From contig NC_079246.1 in the NCBI RefSeq assembly GCF_028009165.1, forward strand, positions 2,294,001 to 2,358,000: a stretch of 64,000 nucleotides of DNA, written 5' to 3'. Below are positions 20,595 through 32,900 of this stretch, piece after piece (the stretch's first letter is position 1; every line of letters begins with the position of its first letter). Position numbers and translations under genes: made by a program. This stretch comes from Akanthomyces muscarius (lineage: Eukaryota > Ascomycota > Sordariomycetes > Hypocreales > Cordycipitaceae). The notes below the pieces were generated by a model, which was not told where the DNA came from, ran no database searches, and saw only the letters and a list, made by a program, of their open reading frames with translations.

Positions 20595-21278
20595 TTGTGC
20601 GACGATGGACAATTGCCGACCTGGTAGGGCGTACGGCTACCAATAGAGACACTACTACCGTTAAGCCGTTGCTTTGTAGTCGGGTCAACACAGAACAGCG
20701 TGCTCTTCATACTCTTTTTACTCTGGCTAGTTTATGATGAAATGCCAGCTATTGAACCCTTTGCTTTGTATTGTGAATGATTGCCCGTCAAGGTCCTATC
20801 CACTTTATATCGCCGTAACGTTAGCCACTCATCTGTCTGGCAACATAATATGAAACATGCTGCCGCTGTAGTCTTTTATTTTTTATTTTTTTAAAGTTAC
20901 TGTAGTCTTCATCAAGCTATTATTTCTAATACAGTAGAAGGTTATCGACTCGTATTTTCAGTGCACGTCTGGTCTAAGTGTGCCCTCTCAGCTTCAACAG
21001 CAATACTTGTCTTCGATTTTGTGTGTCTATTATTTTTTTGAAACCCGTTTTGTGACTTTAGACTCCTCATATATTCATTTCAGCTTTTGCAGCTGAAATA
21101 CCTCCACACATTCGTTTTTTATTTGACAGTGAACCTTGGGCCAGATATTTGGTTAAGCGGCTGCAACTCCACCCGACGAAGCGCGCGCCATCGCCAGGGT
21201 GCAAAAATCCTGCAGCAGCCATTGCTCATCAGCTGCGCAACACCGGCCTCTCACTTGCATTCCCATTCACCACCAAAA
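20595..21278. other. Intergenic region
   Basis: The 3' UTR of the DUF6924-like gene, then AT-rich spacer with T-runs, then the promoter and leader of the gene at 21279. No gene is seen. Confidence 0.5.
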
Positions 21279-21905
21279 ATGGCCGAACACATTGAACTAG
21301 ACGAGGCACAGCCCTCTACGGAATTCCTGCGCTTGCGCTGGCAAATCACCGACGGCCCAGCCTCTGCCTGCGTCAAGGTGCTCGAGGACCCCGAAGACGC
21401 CTCCTCTGCACAGCAGCCCTTCCAAGCCGCGGACGGCACATTCCACGCCATCGCCGGCGCACCGTGTAGCAACCCGCCTTCTGCGCATCTCAAGCTTCAG
21501 ATCGAAGAGGCGACGTACCTCGGCGTCGAGGGCGACGTGAGCGAGGCCGCTGCCCCTAGCCTCGACATGGCCGCCGCCGCGGGGGAAGACTTCATCACGA
21601 TCCGCCAGTACGTGGAAAAGGCGCATCCGTGGTTCCTGTCGCAGAGGCAGAAGCATTTTGAGGGGTACGGGTACTCGGAGAATGGCGGGCAGGCGCTCCC
21701 GGCCGATACGGAGCTGTGGTTCGATCCGTCGTCGCCGAATGTCATTCACTTTTTCGACTCGGTCGAGTCGGAGCCGCCGTTTACGTTTGAGTGGAGTCTG
21801 GTCGCGGACATGGCTTCGGGGATCATTCACGGCCACGAGGATGAGGAGGAGGACTATGGAGATGAGGAGGAGGGTGAGATTGACCCGATTGAGGAGATGA
21901 AGTGA
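21279..21905 (+). CDS. Acidic conserved fungal protein of unknown function, 208 aa
   Basis: A single-exon gene. The open frame extends further 5', but the ATG at 21279 (context CACCAAAAATGG) is the natural start because the upstream frame has no coding character. The protein has a folded-looking N-terminal half (FLRLRWQITDGPASACVKVL), a middle part with FITIRQYVEKAHPWFLSQRQ and WFDPSSPNVIHFF, and an Asp/Glu-rich tail (EDEEEDYGDEEEGEIDP). There is no signal peptide and no membrane segment. I do not recognise the family. Codon use is GC-rich like the core genes, so a real gene is likely. Confidence 0.75.
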   Translation: MAEHIELDEAQPSTEFLRLRWQITDGPASACVKVLEDPEDASSAQQPFQAADGTFHAIAGAPCSNPPSAHLKLQIEEATYLGVEGDVSEAAAPSLDMAAAAGEDFITIRQYVEKAHPWFLSQRQKHFEGYGYSENGGQALPADTELWFDPSSPNVIHFFDSVESEPPFTFEWSLVADMASGIIHGHEDEEEDYGDEEEGEIDPIEEMK

Positions 21906-23529
21906 TTGGAAAGATGAGGTGATTCGCGAAGAGGCAGATCAAAAAAAGGGGACGTATCAACGGCATAATTGAGTGTGGTACACTGAAAAGCAAGGGCTGG
22001 ATGGTTGTATGGTGTCCATGCGCGCCAAGTTTCTGGCCCTGGACGATGAAAGCAACGAGACAACGAAAGGGATCCGAACCAGGTAGAAGATCAATACACT
22101 ATAGCATGATTTTCCCTTGAAGCAACCGTACCAGAGTGTATGCTGACCCTCTTTGATACCGCCTTTGGGTAATTTAACATTTCGGATGCCAACAAAAACA
22201 GCTTGGTATGTGCGCTAGCGAGCCGAGATGATCGACACGGTGCAGAAAAGGAAGCCATGGAAGAGTACCAAGGTATATCAATGGCAGTGCGCGCCTCCGG
22301 AACTAATGCAAAAATGAACTGATTTTGTCCTCGCCCAGCCGGGGGTGCTGAGGCGGCAGCACACCCTCACAGACTCAATGGTAGGCCAAGTCGGCCAGTT
22401 CAGCGCTATGAGGCTGGCTTATTACCCCACGACCAGGCTAGCTCCTCGTGGCGCCCGCCCCGTGATCTCAATGGACGGCGGGAAAGAAGCCCTGTCAGGC
22501 TAGTTAATTTCTTCAGCAAATTGACGTCTTGAACCTTGTCAACTTCTAGAATACGCGGAAGCATCGGGGGATGGGTGATGCCGACGGTCGGAACGTTGGG
22601 CCGGCTTTAGCCTGGCCATCCGTCTGGCTCTCTTTGTTATTTACGATCGCGAGGCTGGGACACATGATACGCGTATTATGCATTTATGGATGTGTGCCAG
22701 TTGCATTTTGCTTGTGGCTCGTGGCAGCGTCGCAGCCAGCTTACGGCATGACAACGTGGGCGTCGTGGCTGGCTCGTACGGGCTCTTGTGCAGCGTGCGT
22801 CGGTGTCAACTGCGCGGATTCTTTTTTTCTGCATCTCTTGAAGATGGGCAACCACGAAAGAACAATGGCTAGTTACCCCAACGTAGGATAAAACATTTCG
22901 TGACTAGTTTTGGATGGCAGACTTGGATGTCTCGTCTTTCCCCGCCCCGCTCGTCTGGGATTGCCTAGTTATTACAGCGCCTTTCCTAGTCTAAATTGCC
23001 ACTAACAAGCCGCACAAAGCCCCCAGAAGCCCCTGTAACCCCGCCCCGCCTGCTGCCCGTCTACCCGTCTCCGCGCTGGCGTTTCCACTCGACTTGTCAC
23101 TGGTAAGCAGGCCTCCATAATCCGTGACTACAACCGCCCAGTCCCCAATCCCCCAGCTTCTAACTTCCGTCGTGACGCTTCCACGCCAACCTCGACAACG
23201 CCGTCTGCGCTGTGTTCTTCGTGCACCTATCTCGAGCGGTCATGAGCCCCCTTGCTTGTTGAAGCACGGCGTATCGGAACATCCATTGCGTCCTGTTTGC
23301 CATCTTTGGCGCCCGCAGCAAGTTCCCGCAATAAGATCGCCCAGGAACATCCGTGCTGTCTCGCCCGCATAACTATTGTCTGCAGCAAATGTCTTAGACG
23401 CACACCCAACGCACAACGCATACAGACATGACCTAAACCGAGTTTTCTGACAAGCTTATCCGAAAGGTTAACCCACGTTCCAATCTCCTCCATTCTTCGC
23501 AGAGTTCCTGGGTACTCTCTGCTACGGAC
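21906..23529. other. Intergenic region and promoter of the ABC transporter
   Basis: No supported gene in 1.6 kb. The proximal 400 bp before 23530 are pyrimidine-rich, consistent with a promoter and 5' UTR. A 106-codon frame at 22571-22891 is hydrophobic but has no recognisable features. Confidence 0.5.
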
Positions 23530-26500
23530 ATGGCCTCTCAAGATGAGAAAAAGTTCGAAGGGCCGGCTCTTCCGGTAGAATTTGGCGGAGAAAGCGACAA
23601 GACGGATCGGGCCAGCTCCATTGCCACGTCTCTGGAGCAAACAGCCAACCAGAAAAGTGATGGCAACACACGGCGATTCTCGCTCTCTGGCGCTGGTCAG
23701 CTTTCTCTAGACGATGTGGCCAGCGTCCAAGTACAGATTCGCGACCTCGAGGTGTCCGTCAACACCGCGCCGACATGGCTCGCTCCCTCCACATATCCCA
23801 GCCTCTTCAAATCAAAATTCAACACGGCCCCGGAGATGAAGACACTCATCCATTCCGTCAATGCCGACTTGGCACCGGGCAGTCTCACAGCCATCATTGG
23901 AGGCAGTGGCTCAGGCAAGACGACGCTGCTCAACACCATGGCCGAGCGCATCTTCAGCTCCCGGCTGCACCAGCAAGGCATTGCCACATTCAACGGCGAG
24001 ACCGGCGTCCAGAACGTGCGCCATGCCTATGTCATGCAGCAAGACATCCTTCTCCCGACCTTGACCGTTCGCGAGACGTTGCGATACGCAGCCGACCTTC
24101 GCCTGCCATCCGCCATGAAGCGCAAAGACCGATGGCGCATTGTCGAAGAGGTCATCCGCGAGTTGGGCTTGAAAGAGTGTGCAGAGACAAGAATCGGAAA
24201 CTCACAACACCGTGGGTGCTCGGGAGGCGAAAAGCGGCGCGTCAGTATCGGCGTCCAGCTCCTGGCGAACCCATCCGTCCTCTTTCTTGACGAGCCAACC
24301 ACCGGCCTCGACGCCACGAGCGCCTATCAGCTCGTCCGAACCCTGAAAGCCTTGGCGAGAAAGGGACGCACAATCATTACCACCATTCATCAGCCTCGTT
24401 CCGAAATATGGCATCTCTTTGACAGCATCGTCATTCTGACCAGGGGTAGCCCGGTTTACTCTGGCGACGCGTCCGAATGCATCCCTTGGTTTGAAAGCCA
24501 GGGATTTCCCATCCCACCCTTTGTCAACCCGGCCGAGTTTGTAATTGACATTGCCGCGGTCGACAATCGTACGCCAGAGTTGGAAGCCGAGAGCAGCATG
24601 CGCGTCGAGAATTTGAAGCGAATCTGGGGACAAGAGAGCGACAAACTATTCTCACCCCTCGGCGGCGTCATTAGCCAACCGCATCGCCGTCATCATCACA
24701 ATCGCTCTCATGGAAAAGACGAACGGGCTGGCTTTCTTCGCCAGCTGCGGGTTTTGACCCACCGAACCTTCAAAGTCACGTATCGCGACCCAATGGGCAT
24801 GACTGCCGCCATTCTGGAAGCCGTTCTTCTCGGCGCCATCACGGGCTACATGTTCTGGAATGTTGGTCGCGACCAAGCTGGTATTAGATCTCGCGAAGGC
24901 GGGCTCTACATTACTTCTGGTCTGCAAGGCTATCTAATACTCCTATTCGAGGTGTATAGACTCACCATTGACATGCCCACCTTCGACCGCGAAAATTCCG
25001 AAAACTGCGTCGACCCTCTTCCGTTCATTCTGTCTCGCCGACTCGCACGATTGCCGACCGAGGATGTACCTGTGCCATTCCTTTTCTCCATATTGATGTA
25101 CTTTATGTCGGGATTCGATCGCGAAGTGGGAAAATTCTTCACCTTTTTTGCAATTACTCTACTCAACCAATACGTTTCCGTGACGTGCGCCATGGCATGT
25201 GTCACAGCCGTGCGACACTTTCCCGGGGCAAGCTTAATTGCCAATTTGGTGTACACTATCCAGAGTATAGCATGCGGCATGTTTGTGCAGTCTAGCAGTA
25301 TCCCGGTTTATGTTCGGTGGATAAAATGGTCCGCATACAACGTACGTTTATGAATTGAGACGTAATTGGAAAACCTGCTAACGTTTCTGGACAGTTTTAT
25401 GCGTTCAGCGCTTATTGTGCAAACGAGTTCCAAGGCAGCTTCTACGATTGCCCGTATCCTGGTGGCAAAGACAATCCGGCATGCGAACAGTACACTGGAA
25501 AATACATTATGAAATCACTCGGCTTCCCCACGAACTGGATCGCAAGACCGATTGTTGCGCTCGCGTCGTTCATTGCCCTATTTTTGCTTTTATCCACGAT
25601 CGGCCTCACATTCCTAAAAGTCGAAATGACAATTGCCAGAGCTCGAACCACTGATACCGACTTGTCCGCTGGAAAGGAAAAGATGACGGTACGATCTATC
25701 ACCGAGGTCAGAGCCATTGATGTTGGCTTGGACAGGTTTGCGCTCGCATTGGACAAAAAGGCAGCCACTGGCAAGTCTCTGCCTAGACGTCTGATTGTTA
25801 ATCCAGTGACGACGATGTTCCAAGCTGGCACACTCAACGTCGTTATGGGCCCATCTGGTAGTGGCAAAACATCACTTCTCAATGCCATGGCACTGAGACT
25901 GCGAAACTCTGTCGGCAACAAATATCGGCCCTCCGGCAAACTGACCTTCAACGGCGCTGTCCCTTCCGACTCTGTTATCCGCTCTGTTTGCTCGTACGTT
26001 TGTCAAGATGACGATGCGCTGCTGCCATCACTCACGGTACGCGAAACTCTGCGATTTGCGGCCGGCCTGCGTCTACCCTCATTTATGAGCACCGAGGAGA
26101 AATATCGTCGAGCAGAAGAAGTATTGCTTAAGATGGGTTTGAAGGACTGCGCCAACAATCTGATCGGCAATGATATGATTAAAGGCATCTCGGGTGGTGA
26201 GAAGCGACGTGCCAGTATTGCCGTTCAAGTCCTGACAGACCCGCGAGTGCTGCTTCTCGACGAGCCTACTTCTGGTCTGGACGCCTTCACAGCCAGCTCC
26301 ATAATGGAGGTGCTTCAGGGCCTCGCCAACGAGGGGCGCACACTGATACTCACTATTCATCAAGCACGCTCTGATCTGTTTAAGCATTTTGGAAATGTCC
26401 TCCTGCTATCTCGTGGCGGCCATCCCGTGTATGCCGGTGCGGGTAGGGACATGCTGGGGTACTTTGGCAGACATGGATATGAATGCCCGAAGAATACCAA

Positions 26501-27737
26501 TCCTGCCGACTTTGCGCTGGACATGATTACTGTCGACTTGCAAAAGGAAGACGTCGAGGCGGAGAGCCGTGAGCGAGTCAAGAAGCTCATTGAAAGCTGG
26601 AACATGCATCTCGATCCAGCAAAGGCTGGCGAGCCGCGCCTGTCAGCTATTCACGAAGAAACCGATGAACTTGGTGAGAAGCGAAGCATCCAAGACGGCA
26701 AACTTCATATCGAGGGCATGGAAGAAGGCGAAAGCAGCGACAAGACACGGCCATCGCTTTACGACAACAAAGACGCCCTCGAAGTCAAGGGCTCCTTCGC
26801 AGCTGCACCTCGCCGCTCCTTTAACCGCGCCAACCTCTCTACGCCAGCAGAACTCGGGGCTCTCGTACGAAAACGCACATCCCTTGTGAAGGCGCTGCCG
26901 CTTCTTTTGCGTCGCGCCGTCATCAATACCCGCCGCCAGCCGGAGCTCATTCTCGCGCGTACGATGCAAGTCGCTGGCCTGGCAGGCGTTTTCACGCTGT
27001 TTTTTGCGCCCTTCAAGCACGATTACTTTTCGGTGCAAAATCGCATGGGTTACGTACAGCAGGTCGGTGCTTTCTACTTTGTCGGCATGCTACAGAACGT
27101 GGCCGTATACCCTGCGGAACGCGACGTCTTTTACCGCGAGGATGACGACGGCGTGTACGGCGTCGACGCCTTTCTTCTAACCTATACGATCCTCGAATTG
27201 CCTTTTGAGATTCTCAGCTGCCTCATCTACGGTATCTTCTCAACCTTTGCGGTGCGCAACCCCGAGACGGCCTCGCTCTACTTTGCCACGTTCTTTGGCT
27301 GCTTCGGCGTCGTGTCGTGCGGCGAGAGCCTGGGCATAATGTTCAACACGCTGTTTGCGCACACGGGCTTCGCGGTCAACATCATGGGCGTCTTTTTGTC
27401 CGTCGCCAACGGCATGGCGGGCGTCCTGTCCATCAACATGCCCGAGGCATTTAATGCGCTCAACTACCTGTCGCCGATTCGCTACGCGACGCGCGCCATG
27501 GCGCCGTACGCGATGCGCGGCGTCGAGTTTCACTGCACGAGCGAGCAGACGCTTCCGGATGGGTCGTGCCCCATTACGTCGGGAGAGCAGGTACTGGATC
27601 TGTACAATTTTGACGTGGACCCCAATGTGAATGCCTACTGCCTCTTGGCGTGCATTGTGATATATAGATTGATCGCGTGGGCACTACTGAGAGTGACGAG
27701 GGCGCGCTGGAAGGACAAGAAGAGGGTCGAAGTTTAA
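23530..27737 (+). CDS. Full-length ABCG-type ABC transporter (two NBD-TMD halves)
   Basis: Two exons (23530-25341, 25395-27737; 53-bp intron) encode about 1384 aa in the order NBD1-TMD1-NBD2-TMD2. NBD1 has Walker A GGSGSGKT (124-131), Q-loop MQQDILLPTLTVRETL, signature CSGGEKRR (230 on) and Walker B VLFLDEPTTGLD. NBD2 has Walker A GPSGSGKT (about 756-763), signature ISGGEKRR and Walker B VLLLDEPTSGLD. Both are intact and both look like White/ABCG half-transporters, unlike PDR pumps, in which the first Walker A is degenerate (Cys for Lys). The TMDs show the usual six-helix pattern and a Cys-bearing extracellular loop (FYDCPYPGGKDNPACEQY). It is a plasma-membrane exporter of lipids, sterols or xenobiotics; substrate unknown. 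It is tail-to-tail with the MFS gene. Because the intron lies at the end of TMD1, it is easily mis-annotated as two genes. Confidence 0.92.
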
Positions 27738-28013
27738 GGCCTAAAGGTGGTACATTTGTTTGATATTTGGAAGCCGACTATTCCATAAATTTTGTATAAA
27801 AATGTTGAAATGATAACTAGTACATTGATGTCACCTTATTTACGGCGGTATAGCGACAGAAGCATGCTCATACTTGGAGAAGTAATTTTATGTATTATAT
27901 CCAACATAAACTTATATATACCATCAATTGGGGTCAATATAGACATGATTCGTATGCAAATTATCAAATACCAAACGTGATGAACGACAAAAATACAGGC
28001 TCATCATGTCAAA

Positions 28014-29981
28014 CTAGTAGGAGCGCTTCTCATCATCCGAGCTCGCCAGAGGAGCCATGTTGTGGCCCTCCTGCCCGGCCTGCTCCACGGCCTCAAAGTG
28101 ATACAGTGGAGGCTTGGTTGCGTTCTTCTGGAAGAGCACGTAGCGCTTGAAGAACCACGGCAGGGCGATCGTCAACTGGTAGTGCGCAAACGTGCGAACG
28201 GGCACCGCGAAGACCCAGTCGAGCTCCTCGAGCGTGCGTTGCATGGTCTCAGGGACGAAGAGAAAAATTAGGACAAACGCAACGACGTTGAAGCCGGCGT
28301 AGACGCCAAACGCGCCGACGGGCTTGGCCTCGTGCAGCAGGAACGGGAACGAGGTGCCCAGGACGGCGGCCCAGAAGAGGCAGGTTGCGACAGCGAAGCC
28401 CATGCCCGTCTCGCGATGAGACAGAGGATAACACTCGGCGGAATACGTAAAAGGCACTGGACCTTCTCCGGGAGAGTAGAAAGCGGCGAAGAGGAAGACG
28501 AAGAGGCAGACGAGGCCGGTGCGGACGTCGCCCATGTCCCGGGGAATGAGCGTGCACAGGCCGGCGCCGAGCAGCGTCCAGAACATCTGGGGAAAGGTGA
28601 AGAGCAGCAGGCTGCGGCGCCCAAAAGTGTCAATGGTCCAGAAGGCGGGAAAGGCAAAGAGCCAGTTGACGAGGCCGAAGCCAAAGGAGCCGATCATGGC
28701 GCGGAACTCGGTCAGGCCCGACTCCTTGAAGATGGAGGTGGAGTAAAAGGCGATGATGTTGATGCCGCACAGTTGCTGCGCCAGCATGACGGTAAACGCG
28801 GCGAGGTTGGCGCGGCGCACGCGCGGAATGGTAAAGAGCTGCGCGAAGCGGCTGAGCACGTTGGACTTGCTGACCAGGCGCTCTTCGATCTCGAGCTGGG
28901 TGCCGATGTAGAAGATGTCGCGCGCGACCTGGATCTCGTCGTAGCGCAGCACCGACATGGCCTTCCACGCGTCGGCGAAGCGGCCCTTTTTCATGTACCA
29001 GCGCGGCGACTCGGGGCAGAGGTAGATGCCGACGAGCAAGGGCACGGCGGGGATGAACGGCGCGCCGAGCATCAGGCGCCAGTTGAGGCCGTGCGGGAGG
29101 TGGAAGACGGCGAGGTTGAACGCGGTGCCGAGCATGATGCCGAACGCGGTCCACATCTGCCAGGACATGACGAGGGCGCCGCGGATCGAGGCCGGCGCGT
29201 TCTCGGCGGCGTAGATGGGCACCGTCGAGGCCTTGGCGCCCATGCCGATGCCCATGAGGAGGCGGCAGGCGAGCTGCTGCGGCCACGTGTGGCAAAAGGC
29301 GGAGCCGATGACGGGCCAGATGCAGAAATGCGCAGAGAACCAGATGGTGCCGCGCCGGCCAAAGTAGTTGTTGAGAGGGTCGGAGAGCCAGCAGCCGATG
29401 AAGCTGTTGGTGACGCTTTTGTTAGTGGCTGGACGTAGAGTAGAGAGAGGGGGAAAAAAGGAAACTCACGAGCTGCCAATATAAGGAGCGGCATTGATGA
29501 GACCAACGAGAATCTGCTCGCGCGCGCTGTCGCCGCCGATCCCGTAGTAGCTCGGGAAGAAGATGGTCGCGCCGTTGGCGCCCGTCTGGTCCCAGCCCTG
29601 CACGGCCGCGCCAATCGAGCACATGGCAATCGTCCAGAACAGGCGCGCCGGCATGGCCCATTTATTCGTGCTCTCGCGCTCCAGGATGGCAACCTGCTCC
29701 GGCGTCAGCGCCTCGTCGGTGCCCTCGAGCAGGTAAATATCGTTGGGGTTCTGCGCGACGAGGGCGCCTTTGCGCAGGATGGCGAGGTGCTCGGTGAGGC
29801 CGCGCGTGGCGGCAAAGTCAGCGACGTTTTGCATGAGCTCGTCGCGGGGGATGCCCTCGAGGGGGTTACGGACGCGCGCCTCGAGGGAGCGCGCGGCGAT
29901 GACCTCTTCGGTGTGGGTAGTGCCCTTTTCGGCGTAGATCTCGGAGGAGGCGACGACCGCCTTGCCGATGTCGTGGGACAT
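28014..29981 (-). CDS. MFS sugar/polyol transporter
   Basis: Two exons (29981-29470 and 29415-28014; 54-bp intron) give 637 aa. Sugar-porter hallmarks are present: GWDQTGANGATIFFP in helix 1, FGRRG after helix 2, PESPRWYMKKGR after helix 6, QQLCGINIIAFYST in helix 7, DTFGRR after helix 8 and PETMQRTLEELD after helix 12. The N-terminal cytosolic part is long (about 115 aa before helix 1) and contains an acidic/helical segment. The substrate could be a hexose, disaccharide or a polyol such as myo-inositol; the motifs do not decide between these. It is a plasma-membrane proton symporter by family. It is convergent with the ABC transporter gene and has a long upstream non-coding region. Confidence 0.92.
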
Positions 29982-32900
29982 GCTGGGCGAAATCTCTTCT
30001 GCAATGCAGATATGACTGTGTGTGCAGGTAACGGCTCGTGGCCGGTATAGAGGATGAAGAAGTTGCAATGCCCCGAGGAGCTGGTGTGTCACTGGCGCAC
30101 ACAGGGTCCCTTTGTTGTAAAAGACTGTTTGGAATCTGGGATGAAAAAAGATACAGAGAGGATGAGAGTGATGATCAATGGTGAGGGGAGTGTCTGGGGT
30201 ATAAAAAGAAGAAATCTGGGACTGGGACTGCAGTCCGGCTGCAGCAAACAATGTGCCATGACCAGGGTGCATGGAACGGCGTTGAGGACCCGGGGATGGT
30301 TGCGGATAGGCGAGGCGCCCACGCCAAGACTAGTATCTGCCGGGTCCAGCGATGTAGAGGTACTTGGCAACAGACAGAGAGCCAAGTAGCCAGGGACACA
30401 TCTTATGCGGTCACGGCGGCGGTGCTGTCTCCCCGTTGCGGCGACGATGTACATGCCAGTGAGGAGAGCGACTAACACGGACCGGCGCTAGGTACCGGTA
30501 CAAGCACGGAGCCCTGCACTAGCGTGGCTCATGATTGGGGCGAGCCGGGCGAGGCTCGCTGAAAAGAAGATGGTAAATTGGTTTTCTTGTTATTAGAGCG
30601 GCTGGGGAGGGAGTCCCGCACCTGGTGCTGGGGGGAGGTGGAACGGACGGGGTAGCCCGAATGACCGACACACTGTCTGCATGTATATGGGCTCTTTTTG
30701 TCCTTGTTTGCGGTTTTTGCAACTCTGGACTTGAGGGAAGTCTTAAAACTCAGTTACTGTTCGGCCGTTTGAAAATTACAATAATGGCCTGCCGCCGTAG
30801 AGAACTGGTGCCAAGAATAACAACACAGCTGGTGATCGCCATACTAGGAAAACCTGGGGAGCACCAGGGCCCGAAACCTTGAACCTCTAGGCTCTCCACG
30901 TTCCCCATAACCTTGTCTGGCGCTCCAGAAGACGACGCTATTTTTTGTGGTTTTCCCCGTCGCCCAATCGTGTTTCTAAATATCTTGCTTCCTTCCCAGC
31001 GTGTGGGGGAGAGATGATCCCCCTCCATCATCATCATCCGTGTGGACTGATAAGCTGCTGCCAAGATCGAGTACGACGCCACAAATATAGCTGCAATACA
31101 TCTATTGCTGTTCGCACGCATACGCTGGGCGCGGATATTTACATACACTGGGCATACTGCCGTGTTGCCCAGCGCTGCCGCCTTGTAAGTAGGTCCGAAT
31201 AACACACACACACACACACACACTTCCGATCTTGTGTATCACTAGTGTAAGTGCATGTACCTAGTGCGCTATCTGCATGATACTGAATAATGTGCGGGTC
31301 CTGTTAAGCCACTAAGTCTCTTTGGGGCCGCAATCGGCTCGTGGCCCCTAAAAGACCGTAGTGGCACATTCCAGAGCCGCAGCTTTTGGAACACCATCAC
31401 AACACACCGGCTTTCTTGTCTCAGTCGCAAGCATCATCCCATCTCGTCTATCCATCCCTGCGCTCGCCCTTCGCTTACCTCTTATCTCCAACTAGAAATT
31501 TCATCGGGGTCTTCACTGACTGAAAATCAAGTCTTGTACAACTTCCTCCGACCACCACTAGTGAAAGCGCCACCATCTCTGCCGAGCTGCGCTGGCTTGC
31601 ATCGGGTTCCACTGAAGACAGTGTGGCGTTTTCTTGGCTTTCTGCGATTCCGTTTCTCCATTTCCAGGCAGCAGAATTCCTTGACCGTTGACTGGATGAA
31701 TAAAGGTATGACGGGACCTGGCAACTGGATCATCTGTCGCCAAGATCTGGTGTATCCCCCTTTCCACGCGCTCAGTGGGCGAATGATTGGTTCCGCCAAT
31801 TATTGAAGCCACCAGTTCATTAGCCGGCTTATGGCCTCGCGCGCTTTGGCAAATGGGCTGTCGCTGTATTAATCTGCTGGCGCCAGCCTTGGTCGGCTTT
31901 TGCCCGGCTTGTCCATCTCTTGTCTGTGCTGCGAGCAACAACAGCCTCTGACTAGCCCCTAGTCGAATCCCCAATTCCTGCTCGCGGCTTGACTGTTACC
32001 TGAGAACTCGACGGCAGCAAAGTTTTCATGCGCCTGCAGTCTAAGGCTCTCCTCCTCAAGCCATCAACACACGACTCATGCAACCCCCAGCTCTTTACCT
32101 GCCCGAACCCCACGGGGACAATCGAAATTCTGCTGCCTGCTGAGAAAAAAACAGTGCGTTCATCTCCCCACAACGGCCACCTTCAGCCCTCGGCGCCATC
32201 CCAACCAATAAATGGTACCATTTGTATGCAATGAGTAATACTATCCACACAGGACACCTCAATTTTGAATTAGTTGGGCCATTACGAGCCCAGATCCTGC
32301 TTTGCACGCTGCAAATCAGCGGCATGAAACGGGTTGCGGGTTCAAGACAAAAACTGCTCCTCCACCTACGCAATGATCCTCGCCATCACCTTGGCCCATC
32401 TCAAACTCTAGCATGCCGACCACATTCCGACGCTTCAATCTCTGCTCCGAATATTCAAGGCGCATCTGTAGACTGCTGATTGACTAGTTAGTCTGCTCCA
32501 CAGAGTTTCCACACGAAGATGCTACTTTTGCCCACAAAATTAGCACTTACACAGTTGCCGTTTCCGCTGCCACTGAAAATGATGCCCATAAACCCGGGAC
32601 CGAGAGTTACAACGTCTGGGGCTCGAGGTAGAACGTTGAAACTCCCGGTTCACACTAGACTGTCTCTCATCAGTTCTGACCTTCAGCATTGGCGCCCCCA
32701 GCGTCTCCGTCCGTGTCGCGCCGGCTATCAATTGCCGCTTTGGCATGCTCAACGCCATCATGCCAGCGACGGCTTTCCCAATTTGGCATGCCGGAATTTT
32801 GCATTCAAGATCACCATTTCTTGTTGTGAAAAGCATCAATTCGGTTGCCAAGGCAAGGAGTATTCAAATGGGCTTTACAACTTTTTAATCTCACTATTGC

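Noticed and set aside
28332..29438. 368-codon plus-strand frame rich in Glu/Ala/Asp/Arg
   Set aside because: It is the antisense shadow of the GC-rich MFS transporter exon.
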